Translations under genes and position numbers: made by a program
Notes under the pieces: generated by a model
What the model saw: the letters and a program-made list of their open reading frames with translations, nothing else
Databases searched by the model: none
Told to the model about the DNA's origin: nothing
Part shown: one piece after another, positions 1 to 11,949 of the stretch
How the letters are laid out: every line of letters starts with the position of its first letter
Numbering within the stretch: position 1 is the stretch's first letter
NCBI RefSeq assembly: GCF_050587525.1
Contig: NZ_JBOBFT010000012.1
Span: 62,001 to 126,000 of the forward strand
DNA: 64,000 bases
From: Plantibacter sp050587525
GTDB lineage: Bacteria > Actinomycetota > Actinomycetes > Actinomycetales > Microbacteriaceae
Direction of reading: 5' to 3'

Positions 1-324
1 CGCGAGCCGGATGACGTCCATCGCGCTTCCGGCGCTCCGATCGGCGACCTTCCGCGCGAGCGACCACAGCTCCGGGGTCAGGACCGGGACCGGCGAGACG
101 ACCGACTGCAACGGGCTGAGCGCACCGCCGAACTCGCTCGTCTCCGCGAGGTCGACGATGAACCCGGAGGACGTTCGTCCGGCCGACCTCAGCGAGACGG
201 TGACGCGAGCGCCGATGACGGCGTCCTCCGCGAACTCCTCGGGGATGCCGTAGTCGAAGAGGTGGTCGAGCTGGGGAAGCGGCGAGTCGAGCACCACCCG
301 GGCGACCTTCGCCCCCACTGCCAT
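1..324 (-). CDS. priA: Primosomal protein N' (PriA), N-terminal fragment cut by the window edge
   Basis: The reading frame stays open for 108 codons from an ATG at 324 to the window edge. It reads like the N-terminal 3'-DNA-binding domain of PriA-type proteins: VARVVLDSPLPQLDHLFDYG near residues 7-26, then a predicted beta-rich region. PriA reloads the replisome at repaired forks, and actinobacterial members often lack intact helicase motifs, but that part lies outside the window. The ATG overlaps the metK stop (TAATG), so the two genes are coupled. The order metK-priA is usual in actinobacteria, which supports the call. Confidence 0.85.
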   Translation of the reverse strand, partial: MAVGAKVARVVLDSPLPQLDHLFDYGIPEEFAEDAVIGARVTVSLRSAGRTSSGFIVDLAETSEFGGALSPLQSVVSPVPVLTPELWSLARKVADRSAGSAMDVIRLA

Positions 325-1517
325 TAGACCCCTGCAGCGCTCTGCAGAGCCTCCACCCGGTCGAGGCGTTCCCACGTGAAGTCGGGCAGTTCACGCCCGA
401 AGTGGCCGTACGCGGCCGTTGCGGTGTAGATGGGGCGCAGGAGATCGAGGTCGTTGATGATGGCAGCGGGTCGGAGGTCGAAGACCTCACGGATCGCGGA
501 TGTGATGGTGGCGTCCGGCAGATGTCCGGTACCGAAGGTCTCGACGTAGAGTCCGACGGGCGCCGCCTTGCCGATGGCGTACGCGATCTGAACCTCGAGT
601 CGCTCGGCGAATCCGGCTGCGACGGCGTTCTTCGCGACCCAGCGCATCGCGTACGCGGCCGAGCGGTCCACCTTCGACGGGTCCTTGCCGCTGAACGCGC
701 CGCCGCCGTGACGCGCTGCGCCTCCATAGGTGTCGATGATGATCTTGCGGCCCGTGAGGCCGGCGTCGCCCTTGGGGCCTCCGACGACGAAGATGCCGGT
801 CGGGTTGATGAGGTGGCGCACGTTCGAGCTGTCGAGGGACACGGTCTCGAGGACCGGAGCGATGACGTGGCGGGCGATGTCCTTGCGGAGCTGCTCCGTG
901 GAGACGCCGGGGTTGTGCTGGGTGGAGATGACGACCGTCTCGACCGTCTTCGGGACGATGCCGTCGTAGCCGACGGTCACCTGGGTCTTGCCGTCTGGAC
1001 GGAGGTAGTCCAACTCACCGGACTTGCGCACTTCCGCCAGGCGCTCGGCCAGGCGGTGTGCGATCCAGCTGGGCAGCGGCATCAGCTGCGGGGTCTCACG
1101 CGTCGCGAAACCGAACATGATGCCCTGGTCCCCCGCGCCCTGCAGGTCGTAGGAGTCGCTCGAGGACTCCTCACGGGACTCGAAGGCGTGGTCGACGCCC
1201 GCGGCGATGTCCGCGGACTGCGAGCCGATCGAGACCGAGACGCCGCACGAGTCGCCGTCGAAGCCGATGTCCGAGGAGGTGTAGCCGATGGCCTTCACGC
1301 GCTCCCGCACGATCGTGGGGATGTCCACGTAGCCGCTCGTGGACACTTCGCCCACGACGTGCACGAGGCCCGTCGTGACGAGGGTCTCGACCGCGACGCG
1401 GCTCTGCGGGTCCACCTCCAGGAGCGCATCGAGGATGCTGTCCGAGATCTGGTCGCAGATCTTGTCCGGGTGGCCCTCGGTCACGGATTCGGAGGTGAAC
1501 AGGCGCAGATCGGTCAT
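324..1517 (-). CDS. metK: S-adenosylmethionine synthetase
   Basis: MetK makes S-adenosylmethionine from ATP and methionine in the cytoplasm. The 397-residue product has the family length and motifs: GHPDK at 15-19, GAGDQG at 127-132 and the phosphate-binding GGGAFSGKD at 271-279. The same frame is open upstream for a further 165 codons, but that part is low-complexity Arg/Ser/Thr with no family similarity. The ATG at 1517 follows GGGAGA at good spacing, so it is taken as the start. It overlaps priA by one base. A 334-bp gap separates it from rpoZ. Confidence 0.97.
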   Translation of the reverse strand: MTDLRLFTSESVTEGHPDKICDQISDSILDALLEVDPQSRVAVETLVTTGLVHVVGEVSTSGYVDIPTIVRERVKAIGYTSSDIGFDGDSCGVSVSIGSQSADIAAGVDHAFESREESSSDSYDLQGAGDQGIMFGFATRETPQLMPLPSWIAHRLAERLAEVRKSGELDYLRPDGKTQVTVGYDGIVPKTVETVVISTQHNPGVSTEQLRKDIARHVIAPVLETVSLDSSNVRHLINPTGIFVVGGPKGDAGLTGRKIIIDTYGGAARHGGGAFSGKDPSKVDRSAAYAMRWVAKNAVAAGFAERLEVQIAYAIGKAAPVGLYVETFGTGHLPDATITSAIREVFDLRPAAIINDLDLLRPIYTATAAYGHFGRELPDFTWERLDRVEALQSAAGV

Positions 1518-1623
1518 GCGGTCTCCCAGGGTGGGTGGTGTGCCGTGCAGCGCCATGGAGCGCCCGTGGGTCACAGGCAGGCTCGGCGCGGGTCGGCCCA
1601 CGGCGGTGTGCCGGGCCTCACTC

Positions 1624-1629
1624 ACTATA
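1624..1629 (-). promoter_or_regulatory. Possible metK -10 element
   Basis: The minus strand reads TATAGT about 107 bases before the metK ATG. No good -35 was found at 16-18 bp, so this is a weak call resting on the -10 alone and on the unusually long gap ahead of metK. Confidence 0.3.
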
Positions 1630-1719
1630 ACGCGGGCCTCGGACAGCGCGTCGGACTGTGACGCAGCGCTGTGGAGAGCCTGGGCCGCCGTGAGCGTGGA
1701 TATGACGAGCTCGGCTGTG

Positions 1720-1745
1720 GCGTCACGATGGAGCGTCACGATGGA
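1720..1745. repeat. 13-bp tandem duplication
   Basis: GCGTCACGATGGA occurs twice in a row (1720-1732 and 1733-1745) in the rpoZ-metK gap. No function is evident. Confidence 0.7.
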
Positions 1746-1851
1746 GCGGCACGGATCTGGCGGGCACCGGCGTGCAGAGGCACGGGGGTGGCGGATCAAC
1801 GACGAAGTCCGCCACCTCGTCTGTGACGAGCTGACGGACCTCGGTGAATCG

Positions 1852-2109
1852 TTATTCGCCGGAGGGGCGAACCTGAAGCTTGTCTTCGTTGATCTCGTGG
1901 AGCGCGATCGACAGCGGCTTGTCCTCGACCGACGAGTCGACGAGCGGTCCGACGTTGTCGAACAGGCTTCCCTCGTGGAGGTCAGCGTAGTAGTCGTTGA
2001 TCTGACGCGCACGCTTGGACGCGAAGATCACGAGTGCGTACTTGGACTCGACCTTGGTGAGCAGGGAGTCGATGGGCGGATCGATGATGCCTTTGAGCTT
2101 GTCAGCCAT
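1852..2109 (-). CDS. rpoZ: RNA polymerase omega subunit
   Basis: The 85-residue product matches actinobacterial RpoZ, which stabilises the beta' subunit during RNA polymerase assembly. Characteristic stretches are IIDPPIDSLL near 8-17, SKYALVIFASKRARQIN near 22-38 and the C-terminal KPLSIALHEI. It follows gmk by 68 bp on the same strand, the usual actinobacterial order gmk-rpoZ. Confidence 0.96.
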   Translation of the reverse strand: MADKLKGIIDPPIDSLLTKVESKYALVIFASKRARQINDYYADLHEGSLFDNVGPLVDSSVEDKPLSIALHEINEDKLQVRPSGE

Positions 2110-2177
2110 GCTGGGTCACACTCCTCGTGTGGTTGTTCGGGGATGGGAGGGGTTCGACGCGGGGTGCCGCTCGGACT

Positions 2178-3131
2178 TCATTCCCCGTGAATCTTCATCA
2201 AGTCTACGACCTCTTGGGCCGCGCGGGCCACGTCGTCGTTGACGACCTGGTAATCGAACTCGTTCGCGGCGGCCAATTCGACTTTCGCGGTGCCCAGTCG
2301 GCGCTCCCGCTCCTCGGCGTCCTCGGTGCCACGACCGACGAGTCTGCGGACGAGTTCGTCCCAGCTCGGCGGCTGCAGGAAGACGAGCGTGGCCTCCGGC
2401 ATCGCGGCCCGAACCTGCCTGGCGCCCTGGATGTCGATCTCGAGGAGCGCGCTCTCGCCCGCTGCCAGTGCACGTTCGATGGGACCGCGCGGTGTGCCGT
2501 AGCGGTGGGCGTTGTGCACCGTCGCGTACTCGAGGAGTTCACCGTTCGCGATGAGTTCGTCGAAGCCCTCGTCCGAGACGAAGTAGTAGTTGACCGCTTC
2601 GACCTCGCCCGGGCGCGGCTTCCGCGTCGTGGCGGAGACCGAGAGGTGGACGTCCGGGAAGTTGTCGCGGATGTAGGCCGCGACAGTGCCCTTGCCGACG
2701 GCGGTCGGTCCCGCGAGGACGACGAGGCGGCTGCGACGACGGCCCGGATAGCGGTCTGCGATGAACTCGCGGAGGCGTTCCCGCTGCAGGCGGCCGAGCC
2801 CGCCGAGGCGCTTCACCGGCGAGATCTCGAGGGCCTCGAGGATGCGGTGGAGCTTCGTGACGCCGACGCTCGGGATGCTGAGGATGTACTCGGTCACCCG
2901 GATGCTGCCTTCGATGCCGGAGGGCTCTCTGGTCGCCTGGTCGAGCACGTCGAGAGGTGTGCGAGCACCGGACGCGATCGAGGACTTCACGGTCGCACGG
3001 GCCCGCCGCTTCCGCACGGCCTCGCGGGAGGCGGCGACGCGGTCGACCTCCGGCATCGCACGATCGGAATCCGTCGAGGCGGATGTCGAGTCGGGCGTGT
3101 CGTCACTGGTGGTGTCTGCGGCGTCAGCCAA
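2178..3131 (-). CDS. gmk: Fusion of actinobacterial integration host factor (mIHF) and guanylate kinase
   Basis: The 317-residue product joins two proteins. Residues about 45-125 look like mIHF, the small H2TH-type nucleoid protein of actinobacteria (LEALEISPVKRLGGLGRLQR region near 99-118). Residues about 133-317 are guanylate kinase, which phosphorylates GMP to GDP: P-loop GPTAVGKGT at 141-149, TTRKPRPGE at 168-176, and a GDI-like EIDIQGARQV near 231-240. In mycobacteria mihF and gmk are adjacent separate genes, so this is their in-frame fusion. A Thr/Ser/Asp-rich tail of about 35 residues precedes the mIHF part. The start is TTG and overlaps pyrF by 8 bp, making it coupled to the pyrimidine operon. 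Confidence 0.92.
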   Translation of the reverse strand: MADAADTTSDDTPDSTSASTDSDRAMPEVDRVAASREAVRKRRARATVKSSIASGARTPLDVLDQATREPSGIEGSIRVTEYILSIPSVGVTKLHRILEALEISPVKRLGGLGRLQRERLREFIADRYPGRRRSRLVVLAGPTAVGKGTVAAYIRDNFPDVHLSVSATTRKPRPGEVEAVNYYFVSDEGFDELIANGELLEYATVHNAHRYGTPRGPIERALAAGESALLEIDIQGARQVRAAMPEATLVFLQPPSWDELVRRLVGRGTEDAEERERRLGTAKVELAAANEFDYQVVNDDVARAAQEVVDLMKIHGE

Positions 3132-3974
3132 TTGCGGTCCTCACGTTGTCTGCTGTGCGTTCGACGGCCGAGGCGAGGCCGTCCGGTCCGGCGCCGAGGA
3201 TGCTCCGCGACTCGGACACGATGACGCCGGGAAGTGCGGCGCCGAAGATCTGTGCGGCGTCCTCGATCTTCGCGCCCTGGTGGCCGAAGCCGGGCGCGAG
3301 GACGGGGACGACCGCGGTTCTGCCGGCCGACGGGGCTTCGAGTCCGAACTCTGCCAGGTCGAGCGTCGCGCCGATGACGGCGCCGATCGAGCCGAACGCC
3401 CCGGTGCTGTTGGCCGTGTTCCACTCGTCGATCGAGTCGGCGATGCCGCGCGCGACCGAGCGGCCGGTTCCAGGATCCGCCGCCGTCTGGACGGTCCGTC
3501 CTTCAGGATTCGACGTCGCGGTCAGCACGAACGCGCCCTTCCCGTTCGCCTCCGCGAATGCGAAGGTGCCGGCGAAGGAACCGAAACCGAGGTACGGGTT
3601 CACGGTCATGGCATCGACCTCGAGGCTGCTGCCTGGCGTCAGCCAAGCCTCCCCGTACGCCTCCATGCTCGTGCCGATCTCGCCGCGTTTCACGTCCCCG
3701 ATCACGAGCAGTCCTGCATCGCGGGCAGCCGCGAGGACGCGCTCCAACGCGAGGTACCCGGCAGAGCCGAACCGCTCGTAGAACGCGATCTGCGGCTTGA
3801 CGATGCCGGCGCGCCCCGCTACGGCCTCGACGACCGTCAGACCGAACGACTCCGCACCGGTGGCCGAATCGGCGAGCCCCCACGCGTCGAGGAGGAACCG
3901 ATGCGGGTCGATGCCCACACAGAGCCTCCCCGACGCGGCGAACGTCCGCTCGAGTCGGTCTCCGAAGGAGGACG

Positions 3975-3978
<4 letters not shown>
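3124..3978 (-). CDS. pyrF: Orotidine 5'-phosphate decarboxylase (type 2)
   Basis: PyrF decarboxylates OMP to UMP, the last step of de novo UMP synthesis. The 284-residue length and the catalytic DVKRGEIG (D95, K97, R98) identify the type 2 subfamily common in actinobacteria. CVGIDPH near 20-26 is the first strand motif. The start is GTG, overlapping the carB stop as GTGA. The 3' end overlaps the TTG of the mIHF-gmk gene by 8 bp. Both overlaps argue for one polycistronic transcript. Confidence 0.96.
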
Positions 3979-7267
<3,289 letters not shown>

Positions 7268-7268
<1 letters not shown>

Positions 7269-8488
7269 TAGTTGTTCTCCTCGGTGGTGGCGATGGTGTG
7301 TGGGTCGACGGCTTCGTCCGCGACGTCCTGAGCGCGGGCGGTGCCGCGGTTCAGGACCATTTCGCGGAAGCGGTCGAAGAGGTAGTTGGCGTCGTGCGGG
7401 CCGGCCGCCGATTCTGGGTGGTACTGCACGGAGAACGCCGGGATGTCGAGGCAGTTGAGGCCTTCGACGACGTGGTCGTTGAGGCTGTAGTGGCTGACCT
7501 CTGCGCGACCGAAGCCGGCCGGGGTCTCGTGCTGGCCCTCGATCGGCAGGTCGACCGCGAAGCCGTGGTTCTGCGAGGTGATCTCCACACGGCCGGTGGC
7601 CTTGTCGAGCACCGGCTGGTTGATGCCACGGTGGCCGAACGGCAGCTTGTAGGTGCCGAAGCCGAGTGCGCGGCCGAGGAGCTGGTTGCCGAAGCAGATG
7701 CCGAAGTACGGCACGCCCGCGCGCAGCACGTCCTGCAGGAGTGCGACGTGGCGGTCGCTCGCACCGGGGTCGCCGGGCCCGTTCGAGAAGAACAGCGCGG
7801 ACGGTTCGAGCGCCAGGACGTCCTCGGCGGTCACCGTCTGCGGGAGCACGATGACGTCGAAGCCGCGCTGGGCGAGGTGGTTGAGCGTCGACGTCTTCAC
7901 GCCGAGGTCGAGGACAGCGACGGAGCCGATGCGCTCGGAGGTCGCCTCGACCGTGTACTGCTCGCTCGTGGAGACCTGCGCGGAGAGGTTGAGTCCCTCC
8001 ATCTGGACGCCGGCGCGGACGAGGCTCAGCTGCTCCGCCCCCGAGAGTTCGAAGTCGGCGCCGGAGAAGATCCCGGAGCGCATCGAGCCGGCCGAGCGGA
8101 TGTGGCGCGTCACGGCGCGCGTGTCGATCCCACTGATGCCGATGACGCCGTCCTCGGCGAGTTCCTCGTCGAGGCTGCGGTCGGCGCGGAAGTTCGAGAC
8201 GACGCGGGAGGGGTCGCGGACGATGTAGCCGGCGACCCAGATCTTCGAGGACTCCATGTCCTCGCGGTTGACGCCCGTGTTGCCGATGTGCGGCGCCGTC
8301 TGCAGGACGATCTGTCCGGCATAGGACGGGTCGGTGAGCGTCTCCTGGTAGCCGGACATGCCGGTCGCGAAGACGACCTCGCCGAGCGTTCGTCCCTGTG
8401 CGCCGTAGGCGTGTCCGACGAAGCGGTTGCCGTCTTCGAGGACGAGGACGGCTGGTGTGGGGGGCGTGAAGGTGGTGGAGGTCATCAT
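7268..8488 (-). CDS. carA: Carbamoyl-phosphate synthase small (glutaminase) subunit
   Basis: CarA hydrolyses glutamine and channels ammonia to CarB. The 406-residue product has the N-terminal CPSase domain (GEVVFATGMSGYQETLTDPSY near 36-56, given here in two parts with ATGMSG at 41-46) and a class I glutamine amidotransferase domain with nucleophile C265 in FGICFGNQ and H357/E359 in QYHPES. Two adjacent ATG codons exist. The first, at 8488, overlaps the upstream stop as ATGA and is preferred because such coupling runs through the whole operon. Confidence 0.97.
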
Positions 8489-9012
8489 GCGCTCTCGTTG
8501 TGCGGTCGTGAGTCCCGGAGGGCCGGGGTGATGTCGGTGATGGAGGAGATGAGGGCACTGCGATCGGCCTGATCGAGCACCCGGAAGTAGCTGTCGGCGT
8601 CGAGTCCCGGAGCGGGGCTCCAGGCGAGGACGATGAGTCCGTCGCGTTCGACGACGCGGTCGATGGTCCAGCTCGCCTGGCCGACGGACGCGATGGCCGC
8701 GGCGGGGACGAAGGTGGGGCGGTCGCCCGGCACGTCGATGACGAGGCCCTGCGCGCTCACCTCGAGCTGGACCTTGGATCGGTAGGCCAGTCCGGGGAGG
8801 GCGAGGCGTTCGATCGGTTCGTCCCGCTTGCTCGTGGCGACGTAGAGCACGGTCGCCGTGCGGATCGGCGTCGGGCGGGGGTCCGGAACGGGCGTCGCGA
8901 CGGCGATGGTGCTGTCCCGCTTCACGCGCTTGCGCCAGGCGAAGAGCATGCCGAGGAGCGCGAGGACGAGGACGACCGCGACGATGAGTGCGGCGATGAT
9001 CCTAGTGTCCAT
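8485..9012 (-). CDS. PH-like domain membrane protein of the pyrimidine operon, function unknown
   Basis: The 175-residue product starts with one predicted membrane helix (IIAALIVAVVLVLALLGMLF near 4-23), then Arg/Lys, then a beta-rich domain of about 110 residues that resembles bacterial PH-like domains. A membrane protein of this sort sits between pyrC and carA in other actinobacteria (for example Rv1382 in Mycobacterium tuberculosis), but its role is not known. The ATG at 9012 is chosen because GCGGGGGTG precedes it and it follows the pyrC end by overlap; an upstream in-frame start at 9036 lies deep inside pyrC. Its stop overlaps carA. Confidence 0.8.
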   Translation of the reverse strand: MDTRIIAALIVAVVLVLALLGMLFAWRKRVKRDSTIAVATPVPDPRPTPIRTATVLYVATSKRDEPIERLALPGLAYRSKVQLEVSAQGLVIDVPGDRPTFVPAAAIASVGQASWTIDRVVERDGLIVLAWSPAPGLDADSYFRVLDQADRSALISSITDITPALRDSRPHNESA

Positions 9013-10399
9013 GGCGTGCACCCCCGCTCGTCGCACTGCTCATCGAATCCGACGGGGCGCCGTGCAGAGCAGCGCGGGCGCGTGCGTTCTCCGCGACGAG
9101 GTCGGCGCCGAGCAGCACCCCGTCGAGGACGGTCGCGTAGCCGCGGTGGAAGGTGGAGACGACCCGACCGGGCAGGGTGAGTCCGAGGTAGGGCGAGTTG
9201 ACGCCCTTCCCCTGGAGCAGCTCCGTGCCGAACGGACGGGACGCGGACGGGTCGTAGAGGACGATCTCCGCCGGCGCACCGGCTTCGAGCGCGTGACCGT
9301 GCCCGGCGAGCCGGCCGATCGCCGCCGGCTTCGCAGAGAGCACTCTGGCGACGTCCTCCCACCCGAACAGGCCGGTCGCGACCATCGATGCGTGGACGAC
9401 CGACAGCGCGGACTCGAGTCCGACCATGCCGTTCGCGGCGGCGTCCCACTCGCAGTCCTTCGCCTCCGTCGGGTGCGGAGCGTGGTCCGTCGCGACGATG
9501 TCGATGGTCCCGTCGGCGAGGGCTTCGCGGAGCGCCTGGACGTCTTCCGCGCGGCGGAGCGGCGGGTTGACCTTGTAGCGGGAGTCGTAGCTCGACACGA
9601 GTTCCTCCGTGAGGAGCAGGTGGTGGGGTGTGACCTCCGCCGTGACATCGATGCCGCGCGCCTTCGCCCAGCGCAGGACGTCGACGGAGCCGGCGGTCGA
9701 GACGTGGCAGACGTGCAGTCGGGAGCCGACGTGCTCGGCGAGGAGGACGTCGCGGGCGATGATCGACTCCTCGGCGACCGCGGGCCAGCCGGTGAGGCCG
9801 AGTTCGCCCGAGAGGGCGCCCTCGTTCATCTGGGCGCCGACCGTCAGTCGCGGCTCCTGGGCGTGCTGTGCGATGACGCCGTCGAACGCCTTCACGTACT
9901 CAAGCGCGCGGCGCATGAGGAGCGGGTCGGAAACGCAGAAGCCGTCGTCGGAGAAGACGCGGACACGGGCTCTGGAGGACGCCATCGCGCCGAGTTCGGC
10001 GAGCCGCTCCCCCGCGAGCCCGACCGTGACGGCACCGATCGGCTGCACCGTCGCGTAGCCGGCCTGCTCGCCGAGCGACTGCTCCTGCTCGACGACGCCG
10101 GCCGTGTCGGCGACCGGAGAGGTGTTCGCCATCGCGAACACGGCGGTGAACCCGCCGGCTGCAGCCGCACGGGTGCCGGTGAGGACGGTCTCGCTCTGCT
10201 CGTAGCCGGGTTCACGCAGGTGCGTGTGGAGGTCGACGAGACCGGGCAGTGCGACGAGGCCGTCCGCGTCGACGACCGTCGCGCCGGCGGACGAGAGCCC
10301 CGTGCCCGTCTCGGCGATGCGTCCATCACGGACGAGGAGGTCGGTGCGGGTGCCGTCGGCGAGAGCTGCTCCGACGATGAGCGTGGTGGATTCAGACAC
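9002..10399 (-). CDS. pyrC: Dihydroorotase
   Basis: PyrC cyclises N-carbamoyl-aspartate to dihydroorotate. The 465-residue product is a class I amidohydrolase with the metal-binding DLHTHLREPG near 56-65, HHLLLTEE (about 236-243) and the ATDHAPH metal and substrate motif near 301-307. GTG at 10399 is chosen because GAGAGGA lies at good distance; the ATG 21 bases upstream is inside pyrB with a poor ribosome site. It overlaps the pyrB stop by 8 bp and ends 11 bp inside the next gene. Confidence 0.95.
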   Translation of the reverse strand: MSESTTLIVGAALADGTRTDLLVRDGRIAETGTGLSSAGATVVDADGLVALPGLVDLHTHLREPGYEQSETVLTGTRAAAAGGFTAVFAMANTSPVADTAGVVEQEQSLGEQAGYATVQPIGAVTVGLAGERLAELGAMASSRARVRVFSDDGFCVSDPLLMRRALEYVKAFDGVIAQHAQEPRLTVGAQMNEGALSGELGLTGWPAVAEESIIARDVLLAEHVGSRLHVCHVSTAGSVDVLRWAKARGIDVTAEVTPHHLLLTEELVSSYDSRYKVNPPLRRAEDVQALREALADGTIDIVATDHAPHPTEAKDCEWDAAANGMVGLESALSVVHASMVATGLFGWEDVARVLSAKPAAIGRLAGHGHALEAGAPAEIVLYDPSASRPFGTELLQGKGVNSPYLGLTLPGRVVSTFHRGYATVLDGVLLGADLVAENARARAALHGAPSDSMSSATSGGARHGH

Positions 10400-11351
10400 G
10401 TTCGGTTTCCTCTCGATCACCGGACAGGAGCAGGTAGAGGGCGGCCATGCGGACGGAGACGCCGTTCGCGACCTGTTCCCTCACCGTCGATTGGGGCGAA
10501 TCCGCGGCGCCGGACGAGATCTCCAGGCCGCGGTTCATGGGTCCGGGGTGCATGACAATGCTAGCCGGATCGAGACGTGCCATTCGTTCGTCGTCCAGAC
10601 CCCACCGACGTGAATACTCCCGGCTGTTCGGGAAAAACGCGGCGTGCATGCGCTCGGATTGGATTCGGAGCATCATGAGGACTTCGGGCTGCTCGGCGAT
10701 CGCGTCGTCGAGGTCGTACCTGATGGTCGCCGGCCAGTGGCTCGTGTCGACCGGCAGGAGCGTCGGCGGGGCGACGAGGGTCACGTTGGCGCCGAGCGTG
10801 TGCAGGAGCCAGACGTTGGAGCGAGCGACGCGCGAGTGCAGGATGTCGCCGACGATCGTCACGGTCACACCGTCGAGGTCCTTTCCGCGAGACGCGTCGC
10901 CGTGGAGGCGCTTGCGCATCGTGAACGCGTCGAGCAGCGCCTGCGTGGGGTGCTCGTGCGTGCCGTCGCCGGCGTTCAGGATGCCGGCGTCGATCCACCC
11001 GCTGTCGGCGAGCGTCTGCGGCGCACCGGAGGCAGGGTGACGGATGACGACGGCGTCCGCGTGCATCGCCATGAGCGTCTGCGCGGTGTCCTTGAGGCTC
11101 TCGCCCTTCGAAACGCTCGAGCCCTTGGCGCTGAAGTTGATGACATCGGCCGAGAGCCGCTTGGCAGCCGCCTCGAAGGAGATCCGTGTGCGGGTCGAGT
11201 CCTCGAAGAAGAGGTTCACGACCGTCTTGCCGCGCAGGGTCGGGAGCTTCTTGACCTCGCGCTCCTGCGTCTGGGCCATGTCCTCCGCCACGTCGAGGAT
11301 GCGGATCGCCTCGGTGCGGTCGAGGTCCTTCGTGGAGAGCAAGTGCCTCAT
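10392..11351 (-). CDS. pyrB: Aspartate carbamoyltransferase catalytic subunit
   Basis: PyrB joins carbamoyl phosphate and aspartate, the committed step of pyrimidine synthesis. The 319-residue product shows the carbamoyl-phosphate site STRTR at 52-56 and HPTQALLD at 134-141. No pyrI gene is nearby, as usual in Gram-positives, where control passes through PyrR. ATG at 11351 overlaps the pyrR stop by 4 bp. Confidence 0.97.
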   Translation of the reverse strand: MRHLLSTKDLDRTEAIRILDVAEDMAQTQEREVKKLPTLRGKTVVNLFFEDSTRTRISFEAAAKRLSADVINFSAKGSSVSKGESLKDTAQTLMAMHADAVVIRHPASGAPQTLADSGWIDAGILNAGDGTHEHPTQALLDAFTMRKRLHGDASRGKDLDGVTVTIVGDILHSRVARSNVWLLHTLGANVTLVAPPTLLPVDTSHWPATIRYDLDDAIAEQPEVLMMLRIQSERMHAAFFPNSREYSRRWGLDDERMARLDPASIVMHPGPMNRGLEISSGAADSPQSTVREQVANGVSVRMAALYLLLSGDREETERV

Positions 11352-11887
11352 GCCGACGCCCCCTCGATGCTCACGGACTCTTCGCCGTCGAGTTCGGCGA
11401 GACGGACGTTGATGCGCTCGGTCTGCGAGGAGGGCAGGTTCTTGCCGACGAAGTCCGGCCGGATCGGCAGTTCGCGGTGGCCGCGATCCACGAGCGCCGC
11501 GAGGCGCACGATACGAGGACGCCCGAGGTCGGTGAGACCGTCGAGGGCGGCACGGATCGTCCGTCCCGAGTAGAGCACGTCGTCGACGAGCACCACGGTC
11601 TTGCCGTCGATGCCCCCGGGCGGCAGCGTCGTCGGCTGCGGCACACGCGTCGGTTGCCTCGCGAGATCGTCACGGTACATCGTGATGTCGAGCGAACCCG
11701 ACTCGATGTGCGTTCCGGAGATCTCGCTGATGAGGGCTGCGATCCTGGACGCGAGGATGACCCCGCGCGTGGGGATGCCGAGGATCACGAGGTGGTCTGC
11801 GCCACGGTTGGACTCGAGGATCTCGTGCGAGATCCGAGTCAACGCCCGAGCGATGTCAGCTTGTTGCAGCACGATACGTGCGCTCAT
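11348..11887 (-). CDS. pyrR: Bifunctional pyr operon regulator / uracil phosphoribosyltransferase
   Basis: PyrR binds pyr mRNA in the presence of UMP/UTP and usually keeps weak uracil phosphoribosyltransferase activity. The 179-residue product has the PRPP motif VVLVDDVLYSGRT at 98-110. It heads the operon pyrR-pyrB-pyrC-PH protein-carA-carB-pyrF. A PyrR-type stem-loop lies directly before its own ribosome site (see 11902-11917), which suggests autoregulation and control of the whole operon. Confidence 0.96.
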   Translation of the reverse strand: MSARIVLQQADIARALTRISHEILESNRGADHLVILGIPTRGVILASRIAALISEISGTHIESGSLDITMYRDDLARQPTRVPQPTTLPPGGIDGKTVVLVDDVLYSGRTIRAALDGLTDLGRPRIVRLAALVDRGHRELPIRPDFVGKNLPSSQTERINVRLAELDGEESVSIEGASA

Positions 11888-11892
11888 CGCCG

Positions 11893-11917
11893 ACTCCCTT
11901 CTCCGTCTCTCTGGACG
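11893..11917 (-). promoter_or_regulatory. PyrR-binding stem-loop next to the pyrR Shine-Dalgarno
   Basis: The minus strand reads CCGTCCAGAGAGACGG at 11917-11902, a small hairpin (CCGTC/GACGG) whose loop side GTCCAGAGAGAC fits the PyrR-binding consensus ARUCCNGNGAGGYU at all but three positions. GAAGGGAG (11900-11893) follows at once, then the ATG at 11887. In mycobacteria PyrR is thought to act by blocking translation from such a leader, and no terminator/antiterminator pair is visible here, so translational repression is inferred. Confidence 0.7.
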
Positions 11918-11943
11918 GCCTTAAAGGTTGTCTGTACGGGGCA

Positions 11944-11949
11944 AGCCTA
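11944..11949 (-). promoter_or_regulatory. Possible -10 of the pyr operon promoter
   Basis: TAGGCT on the minus strand, about 57 bases before the pyrR ATG, would give a leader of about 50 nt that contains the PyrR stem-loop. No convincing -35 was seen. Confidence 0.35.

Larger units (their letters stand above)
1518..1851. other. 334-bp gap between rpoZ and metK with no recognisable gene
   Basis: In many actinobacteria coaBC (dfp) lies between rpoZ and metK. Here no frame on the minus strand shows CoaB or CoaC motifs, and no credible small ORF with a ribosome site was found. The gap holds a 13-bp tandem duplication at 1720-1745 and a possible metK -10 at 1624-1629. Confidence 0.6.

Noticed and set aside
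1518..1623. SAM riboswitch before metK
   Set aside because: No SAM-I, SAM-II or SAM-IV core could be recognised by eye; a covariance model search would be needed.
1518..2012. N-terminal extension of metK frame
   Set aside because: Low-complexity Arg/Ser/Thr translation that runs opposite or inside rpoZ in another frame; conserved MetK begins at 1517.
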